Shown in pieces: positions 1 to 5,437 of a stretch of 5,647 bases of DNA. Within the stretch, counting starts at the first letter, position 1, and the number at the start of each line of letters is the position of its first letter. The translations under genes were made by a program, and so were the position numbers. The DNA is from Desulfobacterales bacterium. GTDB lineage: Bacteria; Desulfobacterota; Desulfobacteria; Desulfobacterales; QNYZ01. The notes under the pieces are model-generated. The model was given only the letters and a program-made list of their open reading frames with translations, had not been told where the DNA came from and searched no databases. The stretch lies in the NCBI GenBank assembly GCA_029938515.1, contig JAOZUU010000207.1:1-5647 (forward strand), in the 5' to 3' direction.

Positions 1-1233
1 GTGTATTGATGCAGCCAAATCCTGAATCATACTTAAAACACGAGGCCCGACAAACCTGAGAGCTTCCGACGGCTCGCTCCCGGAAAAGACGGTCTTGATT
101 CGCTTTAAATTGTAGTTTGATCCTAATCTCGATAAGAATTCCCGTATGGATTTCCTGGTCCTTGGTGTCTCAAAACGGTATCTTTTCCTGATCTGACGAA
201 AAAGTGCATTCAATGTTTTTGGAACGGCAACATAAGGCAATCGCCCGTCCGTCCTGTTCTTCAGGAGAGGACCACCAATTCCGAAATATCTGACAACGGA
301 TTCCACGCCTGGAATTCCATGCCGCAGCGCAACAAAGAATCTGTCAACGTCGTAATGATTATGATGGGCAAGGCCAAAGGCATTGTAAACCGGGAAGGTC
401 TTTCCCTTCTCTTCCTCCATTCTTTCAGTTGTTCTTGCCATATCCCTGTTTGTTGAAGCGAATCGGCTGTGAATCATCTTGGCCCACCGGAAAAAGCTCT
501 CAAAGACTAATCCATCTTCGAGGCCGCCCGGCGGATTCCTCAGGTTCTTCCAGAACATGGTTGCATAACCGTAGAACAAGGCATCAGCCGTCTGATCTCT
601 AAGCTGAACATCATCAATATACTTGAGGGAATAGTTGCCCACAAACTCTATGATGATGCGTGCCAGAATCTTTGTGAATTCAGATTCTGTCTCCTCATCC
701 AAAGATTTAATATAAATCAGCATAAAGCGCGAATGATCTTTTTCCAGAAGGTCGTACGCACGGGGCAAAATTATCCATGAAAGTGAAATGTCCTCTAAAT
801 CCTCAAAGAGTTTCGCAGGATGCATTGTCCTGTTTATCAATGCGTAAGTCGCTTGAGGGTCCATTTCGTCCAGAATTGACCGTGCTCTGGAATTCTTTCT
901 TGAATTCGATATGATGCCTCTTCGTATTTCTCCTATATTCTTCATTAAAATGGGATACATCAGTTCGACATTATCGCTAACCGGCCCTATTAATTTCCAG
1001 GCCGGCGCAGTCATTTTAAAAAGCGTCCAACAAAGTTGTTCGTCAAAACCGATTCGTCCAAGTGTGGGAATAATGCTAAGCTCTAATAATCGATTGAATC
1101 GATCAGAAAGCGCCATCGTCTGCATGTTTTGAATGGCCATATCGTATTTTTCTTGAGCTTCCTGTTCAAATGATTCGATTTGTTCTCCGAATGTATTTGG
1201 CTCTGCTAACCGCATACTTGTGCTCTGTCTCAT
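1..1233 (-). CDS. Unrecognised protein, N-terminal 411 residues (runs off the left edge), co-operonic with cooS
   Basis: The minus-strand frame is open without a stop from the ATG at 1233 to position 1, and the C-terminus lies outside the window. The start is supported by AGGAGG (1238-1243) four bases upstream of the ATG. I do not recognise the family. The visible protein is soluble-looking: no signal peptide or convincing membrane segment, a charged Glu/Gln-rich N-terminus (about 13-40), a probably mostly helical middle (about 45-265, many aromatics and Arg), a His cluster AHHNHYDVD (289-297), a GIGGPLL stretch (318-324) and a basic region (about 345-380). There is only one cysteine (C68), so it is not an Fe-S partner such as a CooF-type ferredoxin. 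No Walker A motif is visible, which argues against CooC. The 18-bp gap to the cooS stop suggests co-transcription. By eye its composition is more AT-rich than cooS. That the gene is real is well supported; its function is unknown. Confidence 0.85.
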   Translation of the reverse strand, partial: MRQSTSMRLAEPNTFGEQIESFEQEAQEKYDMAIQNMQTMALSDRFNRLLELSIIPTLGRIGFDEQLCWTLFKMTAPAWKLIGPVSDNVELMYPILMKNIGEIRRGIISNSRKNSRARSILDEMDPQATYALINRTMHPAKLFEDLEDISLSWIILPRAYDLLEKDHSRFMLIYIKSLDEETESEFTKILARIIIEFVGNYSLKYIDDVQLRDQTADALFYGYATMFWKNLRNPPGGLEDGLVFESFFRWAKMIHSRFASTNRDMARTTERMEEEKGKTFPVYNAFGLAHHNHYDVDRFFVALRHGIPGVESVVRYFGIGGPLLKNRTDGRLPYVAVPKTLNALFRQIRKRYRFETPRTRKSIREFLSRLGSNYNLKRIKTVFSGSEPSEALRFVGPRVLSMIQDLAASIH

Positions 1234-1251
1234 AAAGCCTCCTTATTCAGG

Positions 1252-3231
1252 TCAGGCGCTTTGCATCTCCCGCCGGTCGGCCATATCCGTCAGGGTCCTC
1301 TCCCGGGCCTTATCGATTCCAAGAGCGGCGCGTTTTTGATCGATATGGTCAATCATCAATCTTGCCATTTCATGAGGATCGGCCGTAAAGCCCCATTTGC
1401 CCAGTCCCTGGGCTTCCATGTTTTCAAACAAAAGCCTGTGAAATTTGGTTTCTTCTATAATTGGAAAGGTGACGCCGAAAACAGTATATACGCCGGAGGC
1501 CACGAAATACTGCCCGATAGCGAGGGCCTTTTCGCTGTACCACTCGGGCGCTGCTCCGGCCACCGGCAGATCGGCGATACTGTCACCCAGGCCGCCCACT
1601 TTCACCATCTCCGCGCAGGCAATCAAAATCCGGGTGTTATCGACACAGGCGCCCAATCCCAGAACCGGCGGCATGCCGACCGCTTCACAGACTTCTTTGA
1701 GCCCAGGACCGGCATAAAAGGCCGCCTCGGGGGTGCACAGCCCTGCCTTGGCCAGGGTGATCTGCGAGCAGCCGGTTTGAAGCACCAGGACGTCATTTTT
1801 GATCAATTCCTTTACCAGCTCGATATGGGCCCAGTCCTGTTTGACCCTGGGGTTTACGCAGCCCACGACACCGGCAACGCCGCGGATACGGCCGTTGATG
1901 ATGTTGTCATTCAGGGGCGTGTAAGACGCCCTGAAAGAACCGCCAAGCATATAGTTGATATACTCATAGGAGAAACCGTGCACTCCCATGGCTTTGTTCC
2001 GGGGAATATCAATTTCAACCGTACGATTTTTAAATCGGTCAATGGCCTGTTTCACAATCGCGTCGGTACATTTGCGGGGCTCATGCTCATCGAACTCGAT
2101 GTGCTCGGCCCCTTCGATCCGACAACTGGGATTGGTAGTGAAGATCTTGGTCCCGTAACATTTGCCAACTTTTACCAGACCCTGCTGAATACACTGGACG
2201 TCAACTCCGAATGCATCCACGGCGCCGGTGACCAGCACCGCCTCGGTTGACATGAAGTTGCCGGCATGCGCAATGCCGTGACGGGAGAGCATCTCGAGCC
2301 CTGAACAGCACATGCCCACCAGGTTGAGGCCGTTTGCACCGACCGCTTTGGCCGATTCGACAAGCTCCGGATCATTGACCGCTTCCACAATCGATTCGAG
2401 CAGGTAAGGCTCGTGGCCGTGAATAATAATGTTTACATGGTCCTCCTTCAGGCAGCCCATATCGACTTCCCCATGGACCGGGGTGGGGGTGCCGAAAAGA
2501 ATGTCTGAAATTTCAGTGGCGACCATGGAGCCGCCCCAGCCGTCTACCAGGGCGGTACGGCTGATTTGCTTGGTGAGATTCTGGTAATCCTGATCCATTC
2601 CGGCATGGGTGCGCTGCAGCAGCTCCATAACTTCCAGCATGGCACCGCGCGGAACGATATCGAGCTTCCGCCAGGTTTCCAGGGTTTTTGGCGGCACCCG
2701 TTTGACAAACGGAATTTCGCCTTCGGTCATATGGAAAACCCGTTCCATCTCCGTGCAGACATCAGTCGCGACAGCATTGACTTCGCGCCCCTCGGTTTCG
2801 ATACCCAGCGATTGGGCGACACCATTCAATTTATTGGTGTCTTTGATTGTATAATCTTTTATTTTCCCGCTCAGCACCCCCTTGAGCAGATTCAGCATGT
2901 TTCTTCCGTGACTTGAATGGGCGGCGGTTCCGGTTGCCACCATGCGGGCGAAATTTCGCGATTGAATCGTGTCGATGGTAGCGCCGCACACGCCTTCTTT
3001 GGCATACGGGTCTTTTGAGTTTAAGCGGCAGGGACCCATCGCGCAGTGTTTGCAGCAGGCGGATTTGGCGCCGATCGGACACGGTTTCATGCCGGCGGCC
3101 CGGTCAAAAGCGGTTTCAACCTGGTCTGCTTGTGCTTTTCTGAGCATCTGCGCCGTGGACTTACAGCTGGTCCAGTCCGCGATGTTTGTTTTTTTCGAGG
3201 AGAGAATTTTAATGTCTTTATTTTCTTCCAT
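1252..3231 (-). CDS. cooS: Ni-Fe carbon monoxide dehydrogenase catalytic subunit CooS
   Basis: Catalyses CO + H2O to CO2 + 2 H+ + 2 electrons, reversibly, probably as a cytoplasmic homodimer. The product is 659 residues, slightly longer than the usual 620-640. All ligands align with Carboxydothermus CODH-II as I recall it. The D cluster is C51 and C59; the B cluster is C60, C63, C68 and C82 (pattern C-x7-CC-x2-C-x4-C-x13-C). The Ni-Fe-S C cluster is H273 (HGHEP), C309 (preceded by C308), C347, C458, C488 and C529. The acid/base residues H105/H108 and K568 (SEKALAIG) are also present, so activity is expected. The start at 3231 was chosen over an in-frame ATG at 3276 because GGAGGAGG (3237-3244) lies just upstream and CooS homology begins after it. 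An unknown gene follows 18 bp downstream; no cooC, cooF, acs or hydrogenase gene is in view. It is divergent from an HTH regulator across a palindrome-rich gap. Confidence 0.97.
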   Translation of the reverse strand: MEENKDIKILSSKKTNIADWTSCKSTAQMLRKAQADQVETAFDRAAGMKPCPIGAKSACCKHCAMGPCRLNSKDPYAKEGVCGATIDTIQSRNFARMVATGTAAHSSHGRNMLNLLKGVLSGKIKDYTIKDTNKLNGVAQSLGIETEGREVNAVATDVCTEMERVFHMTEGEIPFVKRVPPKTLETWRKLDIVPRGAMLEVMELLQRTHAGMDQDYQNLTKQISRTALVDGWGGSMVATEISDILFGTPTPVHGEVDMGCLKEDHVNIIIHGHEPYLLESIVEAVNDPELVESAKAVGANGLNLVGMCCSGLEMLSRHGIAHAGNFMSTEAVLVTGAVDAFGVDVQCIQQGLVKVGKCYGTKIFTTNPSCRIEGAEHIEFDEHEPRKCTDAIVKQAIDRFKNRTVEIDIPRNKAMGVHGFSYEYINYMLGGSFRASYTPLNDNIINGRIRGVAGVVGCVNPRVKQDWAHIELVKELIKNDVLVLQTGCSQITLAKAGLCTPEAAFYAGPGLKEVCEAVGMPPVLGLGACVDNTRILIACAEMVKVGGLGDSIADLPVAGAAPEWYSEKALAIGQYFVASGVYTVFGVTFPIIEETKFHRLLFENMEAQGLGKWGFTADPHEMARLMIDHIDQKRAALGIDKARERTLTDMADRREMQSA

Positions 3232-3236
3232 GGTAG

Positions 3237-3264
3237 CCTCCTCCGGCGGATGGCGGTCGCCGGA
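3237..3264 (-). promoter_or_regulatory. cooS Shine-Dalgarno with overlapping GC-rich hairpin
   Basis: The cooS SD is GGAGGAGG (3237-3244), five bases from the ATG. A perfect 7-bp inverted repeat, TCCGGCG (3242-3248) and CGCCGGA (3258-3264) on the plus strand with a 9-base loop, would form a stem in the mRNA whose 3' arm includes the first GGA of the SD. The downstream AGG remains free, so occlusion would be partial. The inverted repeat is seen directly; a role in translation control or mRNA protection is inferred. Confidence 0.55.
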
Positions 3265-3286
3265 TAAAATATTCAAGTTTGCAAAT

Positions 3287-3310
3287 AAAAAACTGAGCGT
3301 TCGTTACGCT
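3287..3310 (-). terminator. Possible attenuator-like hairpin in the cooS leader
   Basis: Read on the minus strand, AGCGT-AACGA-ACGCT (3310 down to 3296) is a perfect 5-bp stem with a 5-base loop, followed after CAG by six T residues (3292-3287). This resembles a weak intrinsic terminator placed inside the probable cooS 5' UTR, between the candidate promoter and the SD. The stem is short, so it may be fortuitous or inefficient. Confidence 0.3.
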
Positions 3311-3329
3311 GCCTGCCTGACGCAACATT

Positions 3330-3358
3330 TTGATATATATAGAATTTACTTGACTCAA
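3330..3358 (-). promoter_or_regulatory. Candidate cooS promoter
   Basis: On the minus strand TTGAGT (3358-3353) and TATCAA (3335-3330) are separated by 17 bp, giving a predicted start near 3323 and a leader of about 90 nt. Palindromes 1 and 2 would then be centred near -93 and -124. An alternative is an activator-dependent promoter with -10 TTAAAT (3384-3379) and no good -35, which would put palindrome 1 near -44. The sequence alone does not decide between them. Confidence 0.35.
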
Positions 3359-3406
3359 CAACGCTCAAGGCTGTCATAATTTAAGTGTGTGCATATTCTG
3401 CCGCTT

Positions 3407-3425
3407 AGAGCCACAACGTGGCCCT
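3407..3425. promoter_or_regulatory. Palindromic operator candidate 1 (upstream of cooS)
   Basis: Core CCAC-AAC-GTGG (3411-3421), perfect in the arms and extending to GCCAC/GTGGC. The wider palindrome AGAGCCAC-N3-GTGGCCCT matches in 7 of 8 arm positions. It shares AGNRCCAC-N3-GTGGYNCT with site 2, whose centre lies exactly 31 bp away, about three helical turns, so both could sit on one DNA face. The likeliest binder is the adjacent HTH protein (inference). Confidence 0.6.
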
Positions 3426-3437
3426 ATCCACCTGAAT

Positions 3438-3456
3438 AGTACCACCATGTGGTCCT
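3438..3456. promoter_or_regulatory. Palindromic operator candidate 2
   Basis: Perfect 13-bp palindrome arms ACCAC-CAT-GTGGT (3441-3453), extended outward by AG/CT at the same positions as site 1. It lies between the divergent genes, so it could act in either direction. Confidence 0.6.
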
Positions 3457-3486
3457 GTCAAGCTTTTTTTGAAAAAATAAAAAAAC

Positions 3487-3515
3487 TTTCACATTGGGCC
3501 ACCATGTGGTATAAA
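3487..3515 (+). promoter_or_regulatory. Candidate promoter of the HTH regulator gene
   Basis: A weak -35, TTTCAC (3487-3492), a 17-bp spacer and a good -10, TATAAA (3510-3515), lie ahead of the strong SD AAGGAGGGGG (3526-3535) and the ATG at 3541. The palindrome at 3498-3510 overlaps the spacer and the first base of the -10. Confidence 0.45.
3498..3510. promoter_or_regulatory. Palindromic operator candidate 3 (in the regulator promoter)
   Basis: CCAC-CAT-GTGG (3499-3509), identical in its 11-bp core to site 2 but lacking the outer AG/CT extension. It fills most of the spacer between the candidate -35 and -10 of the HTH gene, the position expected for negative autoregulation. Confidence 0.6.
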
Positions 3516-3540
3516 AAATATATTAAAGGAGGGGGCTAAA

Positions 3541-3945
3541 ATGGAAAAACAGGAATTGGCTGAAATTAGGAACCATATGGGGAAAACGCAGAAACAACTG
3601 GCACAGTTGCTTGGTATTTCTCTTAAAGCCATAAAAAGTTTCGAGCAGGGGTGGCGAAATATTCCGGCTTATATCGAGCGACAGGTATTATTTCTTCTGG
3701 CAGCGAAAAAGGCGCTTAATAAAAACAACAAACCCTGTTGGGAAATTAAAAAGTGCCCTATGACCATAAGACAAAACTGCCCGGCATGGGAATTACAGGT
3801 AGGACAACTTTGCTGGTTTATCAATGGGACGATGTGTCAGGGAAAAGTGCAGCAAGACTGGTCCGAAAAGATGAAGATATGCCGAAAATGCAAAGTTTTT
3901 AAATCGATGATACCATTCATCGGTTCAGATGATCAGAGTTCATAG
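3541..3945 (+). CDS. XRE-type HTH regulator with seven-cysteine 'two-CW'-like C-terminal domain
   Basis: 134-residue cytoplasmic DNA-binding protein. Residues 6-42 form a Cro/C1-type helix-turn-helix (TQKQLAQLLGIS at 16-27, then the recognition-helix region LKAIKSFEQG, 28-37). After a short helical linker (about 43-60) comes a domain with seven cysteines: C66, C72, C80, C91, C99, C114 and C117. Two are followed by Trp (C66-W67 and C91-W92) and the last two form C-x2-C. This matches what I recall being called a 'two-CW' domain in deltaproteobacterial proteins. The cysteine spacing suggests binding of a metal or Fe-S cluster, hence redox, metal or gas sensing, but no ligand has been shown here. 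The gene is divergent from cooS, with three shared palindromes in between, one inside its own promoter. A local regulator of cooS and of itself is the natural inference. The start is fixed by the strong SD at 3526-3535. Confidence 0.85.
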   Translation: MEKQELAEIRNHMGKTQKQLAQLLGISLKAIKSFEQGWRNIPAYIERQVLFLLAAKKALNKNNKPCWEIKKCPMTIRQNCPAWELQVGQLCWFINGTMCQGKVQQDWSEKMKICRKCKVFKSMIPFIGSDDQSS

Positions 3946-3990
3946 GTTCACCGAAAATCTCAACCACAGTAATCCTGAACCTCTGAACCT
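3944..3990. repeat. Small inverted and tandem repeats between convergent genes
   Basis: AGGTTCA (3944-3950, overlapping the regulator stop codon) is the inverse of TGAACCT, which occurs twice (3976-3982 and 3984-3990) within a perfect 8-bp tandem duplication CTGAACCT x2 (3975-3990). A 7-bp stem with a 25- or 33-base loop is possible, but no T-tract follows, so this is not a typical intrinsic terminator. The rest of the convergent gap to 4028 shows nothing recognisable. Confidence 0.5.
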
Positions 3991-4028
3991 GTAAACGTCA
4001 ACAGACCGGACGCACTCGCGCCGCCATT

Positions 4029-4982
4029 CTAATCCAACAACCGCTTTTCTCCGGAAAGTTTCTGTATATCTCCAATTCGCTGGGTGACTTCCAGGACACC
4101 GAGATATTTCTCCTGCGCATCTCTTACCGGAAAATACCGGATCAAAACCTTATCATTGCCGAAATCAATCCAGAATTCAGCTTTCTCCAATTCACCTTTT
4201 TTAAATCCATTGACAATTCGTTCTACCTTATCAATGCTTTTTCCCGGATGGCACTTGACGACCTTTCGGCCTATGACGGATCGGCTCCGGACAAAGATCT
4301 TTTCTCTATCGAGCCGGTTGAAATAGGCAACCGTATCATCGGCATCGACAAAAGTAACCTCGAACGGTAATGTCTCCATAATTGCATCGATCTGTTCATA
4401 CGTAAGATTGGATATCAGGCTAGTTCTGGCTGCCTTTCCCCCTTCAATCTCTTTCAGCATCGACACAATCTTTTGTTCGAAACCCTCACCATACACACCG
4501 GCACTGAAACCGTTGAAAGAATCCACCAGGTATGCGTTGTCTTCTTCAGTAAAAGCTTTTCTGCCTATGGCGTACAGCACATCGTTCTCTTTCCAAATAT
4601 GGTTGGCACGAATCTCTAAATATTCTAGGCCCTTTTTCTTAAATTCAGCCTTTTTATCTTTCTCCATTGTATTGATGTGCGCTGTTTCAATGGCCATCTG
4701 ATCGAGAAGTGATCTTTCATATTCGTGTTCACTCAGCATGACACGTATGGGACCATCTTCAGGAATTCCTCTCTTGATCAGCAATGGGAATAGCCACTCC
4801 TCTTCTTTTTTATTGTGAATTCTATCGCCGAATTCGAGTAAAAAATCGATGATACGCTTCATGGAAATCACGTCAGAAGTTATTTGCGGTAATTTATCGA
4901 GCGTCCGCCTTAAAATATCCATGGCTCTCTCAATCATCTCATGATCGGCAACGAGAATTTCATCCCATCGTTTGTTATCCAT
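4029..4982 (-). CDS. Hemerythrin (HHE) domain - PAS domain protein
   Basis: 317-residue soluble protein. Residues about 5-145 form a hemerythrin-type four-helix bundle with candidate di-iron ligands H14, H56 and E60 (H-x3-E), H86 (SEHE), and H128 and E132 (H-x3-E). Residues about 195-305 form a PAS domain (ETLPFEVTFVDADDTVAYFN) with the CHPGKS motif (C244, H245), like the PAS found at the C-terminus of DUF438/hemerythrin proteins; the DUF438 part is absent. No kinase, GGDEF or HTH output domain follows, so it may act through a partner. Expected role: binding or sensing O2, NO or redox state, possibly Fe-S repair as in Ric/YtfE relatives (inference). The start at 4982 was chosen over the upstream ATG at 5036 because AAAGGAG lies just before it and the extra 18 residues have no domain support. 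It converges on the HTH gene and is divergent from the gene at 5438, with an FNR-type box upstream. Confidence 0.88.
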   Translation of the reverse strand: MDNKRWDEILVADHEMIERAMDILRRTLDKLPQITSDVISMKRIIDFLLEFGDRIHNKKEEEWLFPLLIKRGIPEDGPIRVMLSEHEYERSLLDQMAIETAHINTMEKDKKAEFKKKGLEYLEIRANHIWKENDVLYAIGRKAFTEEDNAYLVDSFNGFSAGVYGEGFEQKIVSMLKEIEGGKAARTSLISNLTYEQIDAIMETLPFEVTFVDADDTVAYFNRLDREKIFVRSRSVIGRKVVKCHPGKSIDKVERIVNGFKKGELEKAEFWIDFGNDKVLIRYFPVRDAQEKYLGVLEVTQRIGDIQKLSGEKRLLD

Positions 4983-5097
4983 TTGCTCTCCTTTGCATAA
5001 AATTTTTAAAAAACTGCAACTGGTGGAATGTAACAAACCACAATTTAATTAAAAATCATTTTATAATAACCATACCACTTTGTATCCATCGATGTCA

Positions 5098-5111
5098 TTG
5101 ACTTAAATCAA
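5098..5111. promoter_or_regulatory. FNR-type box, hemerythrin side
   Basis: TTGAC-TTAA-ATCAA matches the FNR consensus TTGAT-N4-ATCAA at 9 of 10 arm positions. On the minus strand an extended -10-like TGG-TATGGT (TATGGT at 5074-5069) would put the box near -42, as for a class II activator. Alternative -10s in the TTATTATAAA run are equally possible. The actual binder could be any FNR/DNR-type CRP-family protein. Confidence 0.55.
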
Positions 5112-5160
5112 TTCTGTATTCCAGCAAGATATTGCTCCGGCGACTAAATACCCTAAAGCC

Positions 5161-5222
5161 GTCATTCCGGTGAAGGCCGGAATCCAGGAAAACACTGGAT
5201 GCCGGATCAAGCCCGGCATGAC
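5161..5222. repeat. 62-bp palindromic intergenic repeat (GTCATTCC-type)
   Basis: It begins GTCATTCCGG and ends CCCGGCATGAC. The inner arms are ATCCAG (5182-5187) and CTGGAT (5195-5200) around a 7-base loop, and the outer arms GTCAT/ATGAC pair. Each half also contains its own small CCGG/CCGG stem. This closely resembles a widespread family of bacterial intergenic palindromes (…CGGAATCCAG…CTGGAT…), common in deltaproteobacterial genomes, from memory. It could be a MITE- or REP-like element. No flanking target duplication was evident. Confidence 0.75.
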
Positions 5223-5286
5223 GAAATTGGCCTATTTAATTGCCGGGTTAATATCAGAATCCCGGGTGGATAGGCTTGCCTTGTAT

Positions 5287-5299
5287 ATCACAATGTGGT
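5287..5299. promoter_or_regulatory. Weak fourth copy of the CCAC-N3-GTGG palindrome
   Basis: ATCAC-AAT-GTGGT differs from site 2 (3441-3453) by one arm base plus the variable centre. It lies 26-27 bp upstream (centre to centre) of the FNR-type box at 5313. It may extend the HTH protein's regulon to the 5438 gene, or be chance. Confidence 0.3.
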
Positions 5300-5312
5300 A
5301 ATTAATTTGGAA

Positions 5313-5326
5313 TTGATCTAAATCAA
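5313..5326. promoter_or_regulatory. FNR-type box upstream of the 5438 gene
   Basis: TTGAT-CTAA-ATCAA is a perfect match to the FNR consensus arms, extended by A/T on either side (5312 and 5327). A -10-like CATATT (5345-5350) would put the box about -38 to -41 from the start, compatible with class II activation of the plus-strand gene. Confidence 0.65.
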
Positions 5327-5437
5327 TGTTCAAACTATCTCGATCATATTCCGAACATCGGAGGATGAAGGCGTCAAACCGTAGTAGCGATAGGGGTAAA
5401 AAGTATCATCATTCAGCAATAGAATTGAGGGGTTGCG

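Larger units (their letters stand above)
3232..3540. promoter_or_regulatory. Divergent cooS / HTH-regulator intergenic region
   Basis: 309 bp with no credible gene. It holds the cooS leader (two candidate hairpins), candidate promoters in both directions, three CCAC-N3-GTGG palindromes and an A/T-tract segment (3464-3485, T7 then A7) between palindromes 2 and 3 that may bend DNA or act as an UP-like element. The individual elements are listed separately. Confidence 0.75.
4983..5437. promoter_or_regulatory. Divergent intergenic region between hemerythrin-PAS gene and downstream gene
   Basis: 455 bp without a convincing gene. It contains the hemerythrin gene leader and promoter area (about 5040-5111), one FNR-type box at each end, a 62-bp palindromic repeat (5161-5222), a smaller imperfect stem CCGGG/CCCGG (5243-5247 and 5261-5265), a CCAC-N3-GTGG-like site (5287-5299) and the leader of the gene at 5438. 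Nothing is recognised in 5112-5160. Confidence 0.7.

Noticed and set aside
911..1132. 73-codon plus-strand frame
   Set aside because: It lies antisense within the 1-1233 gene, which has continuous coding and a proper SD.
1261..2250. Long open frame of 329 codons on the plus strand
   Set aside because: It is antisense to cooS, whose protein has every expected catalytic motif; the plus-strand translation shows no domain logic, and high-GC third positions explain the openness.
3232..3276. Upstream in-frame ATG for cooS at 3276 (15 extra residues)
   Set aside because: It has no SD, spans the GC-rich hairpin and the strong GGAGGAGG, and adds a segment not expected in CooS.
3460..3489. T7...A7 inverted sequence as an intrinsic terminator
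   Set aside because: The stem would be almost entirely A-T, and it lies between divergent promoters where no transcript needs ending; it is better seen as an A/T-tract spacer.
4983..5036. Upstream in-frame ATG for the hemerythrin-PAS gene at 5036 (18 extra residues)
   Set aside because: There is no good SD before it, whereas AAAGGAG sits at the right distance from the ATG at 4982, where the hemerythrin domain begins.
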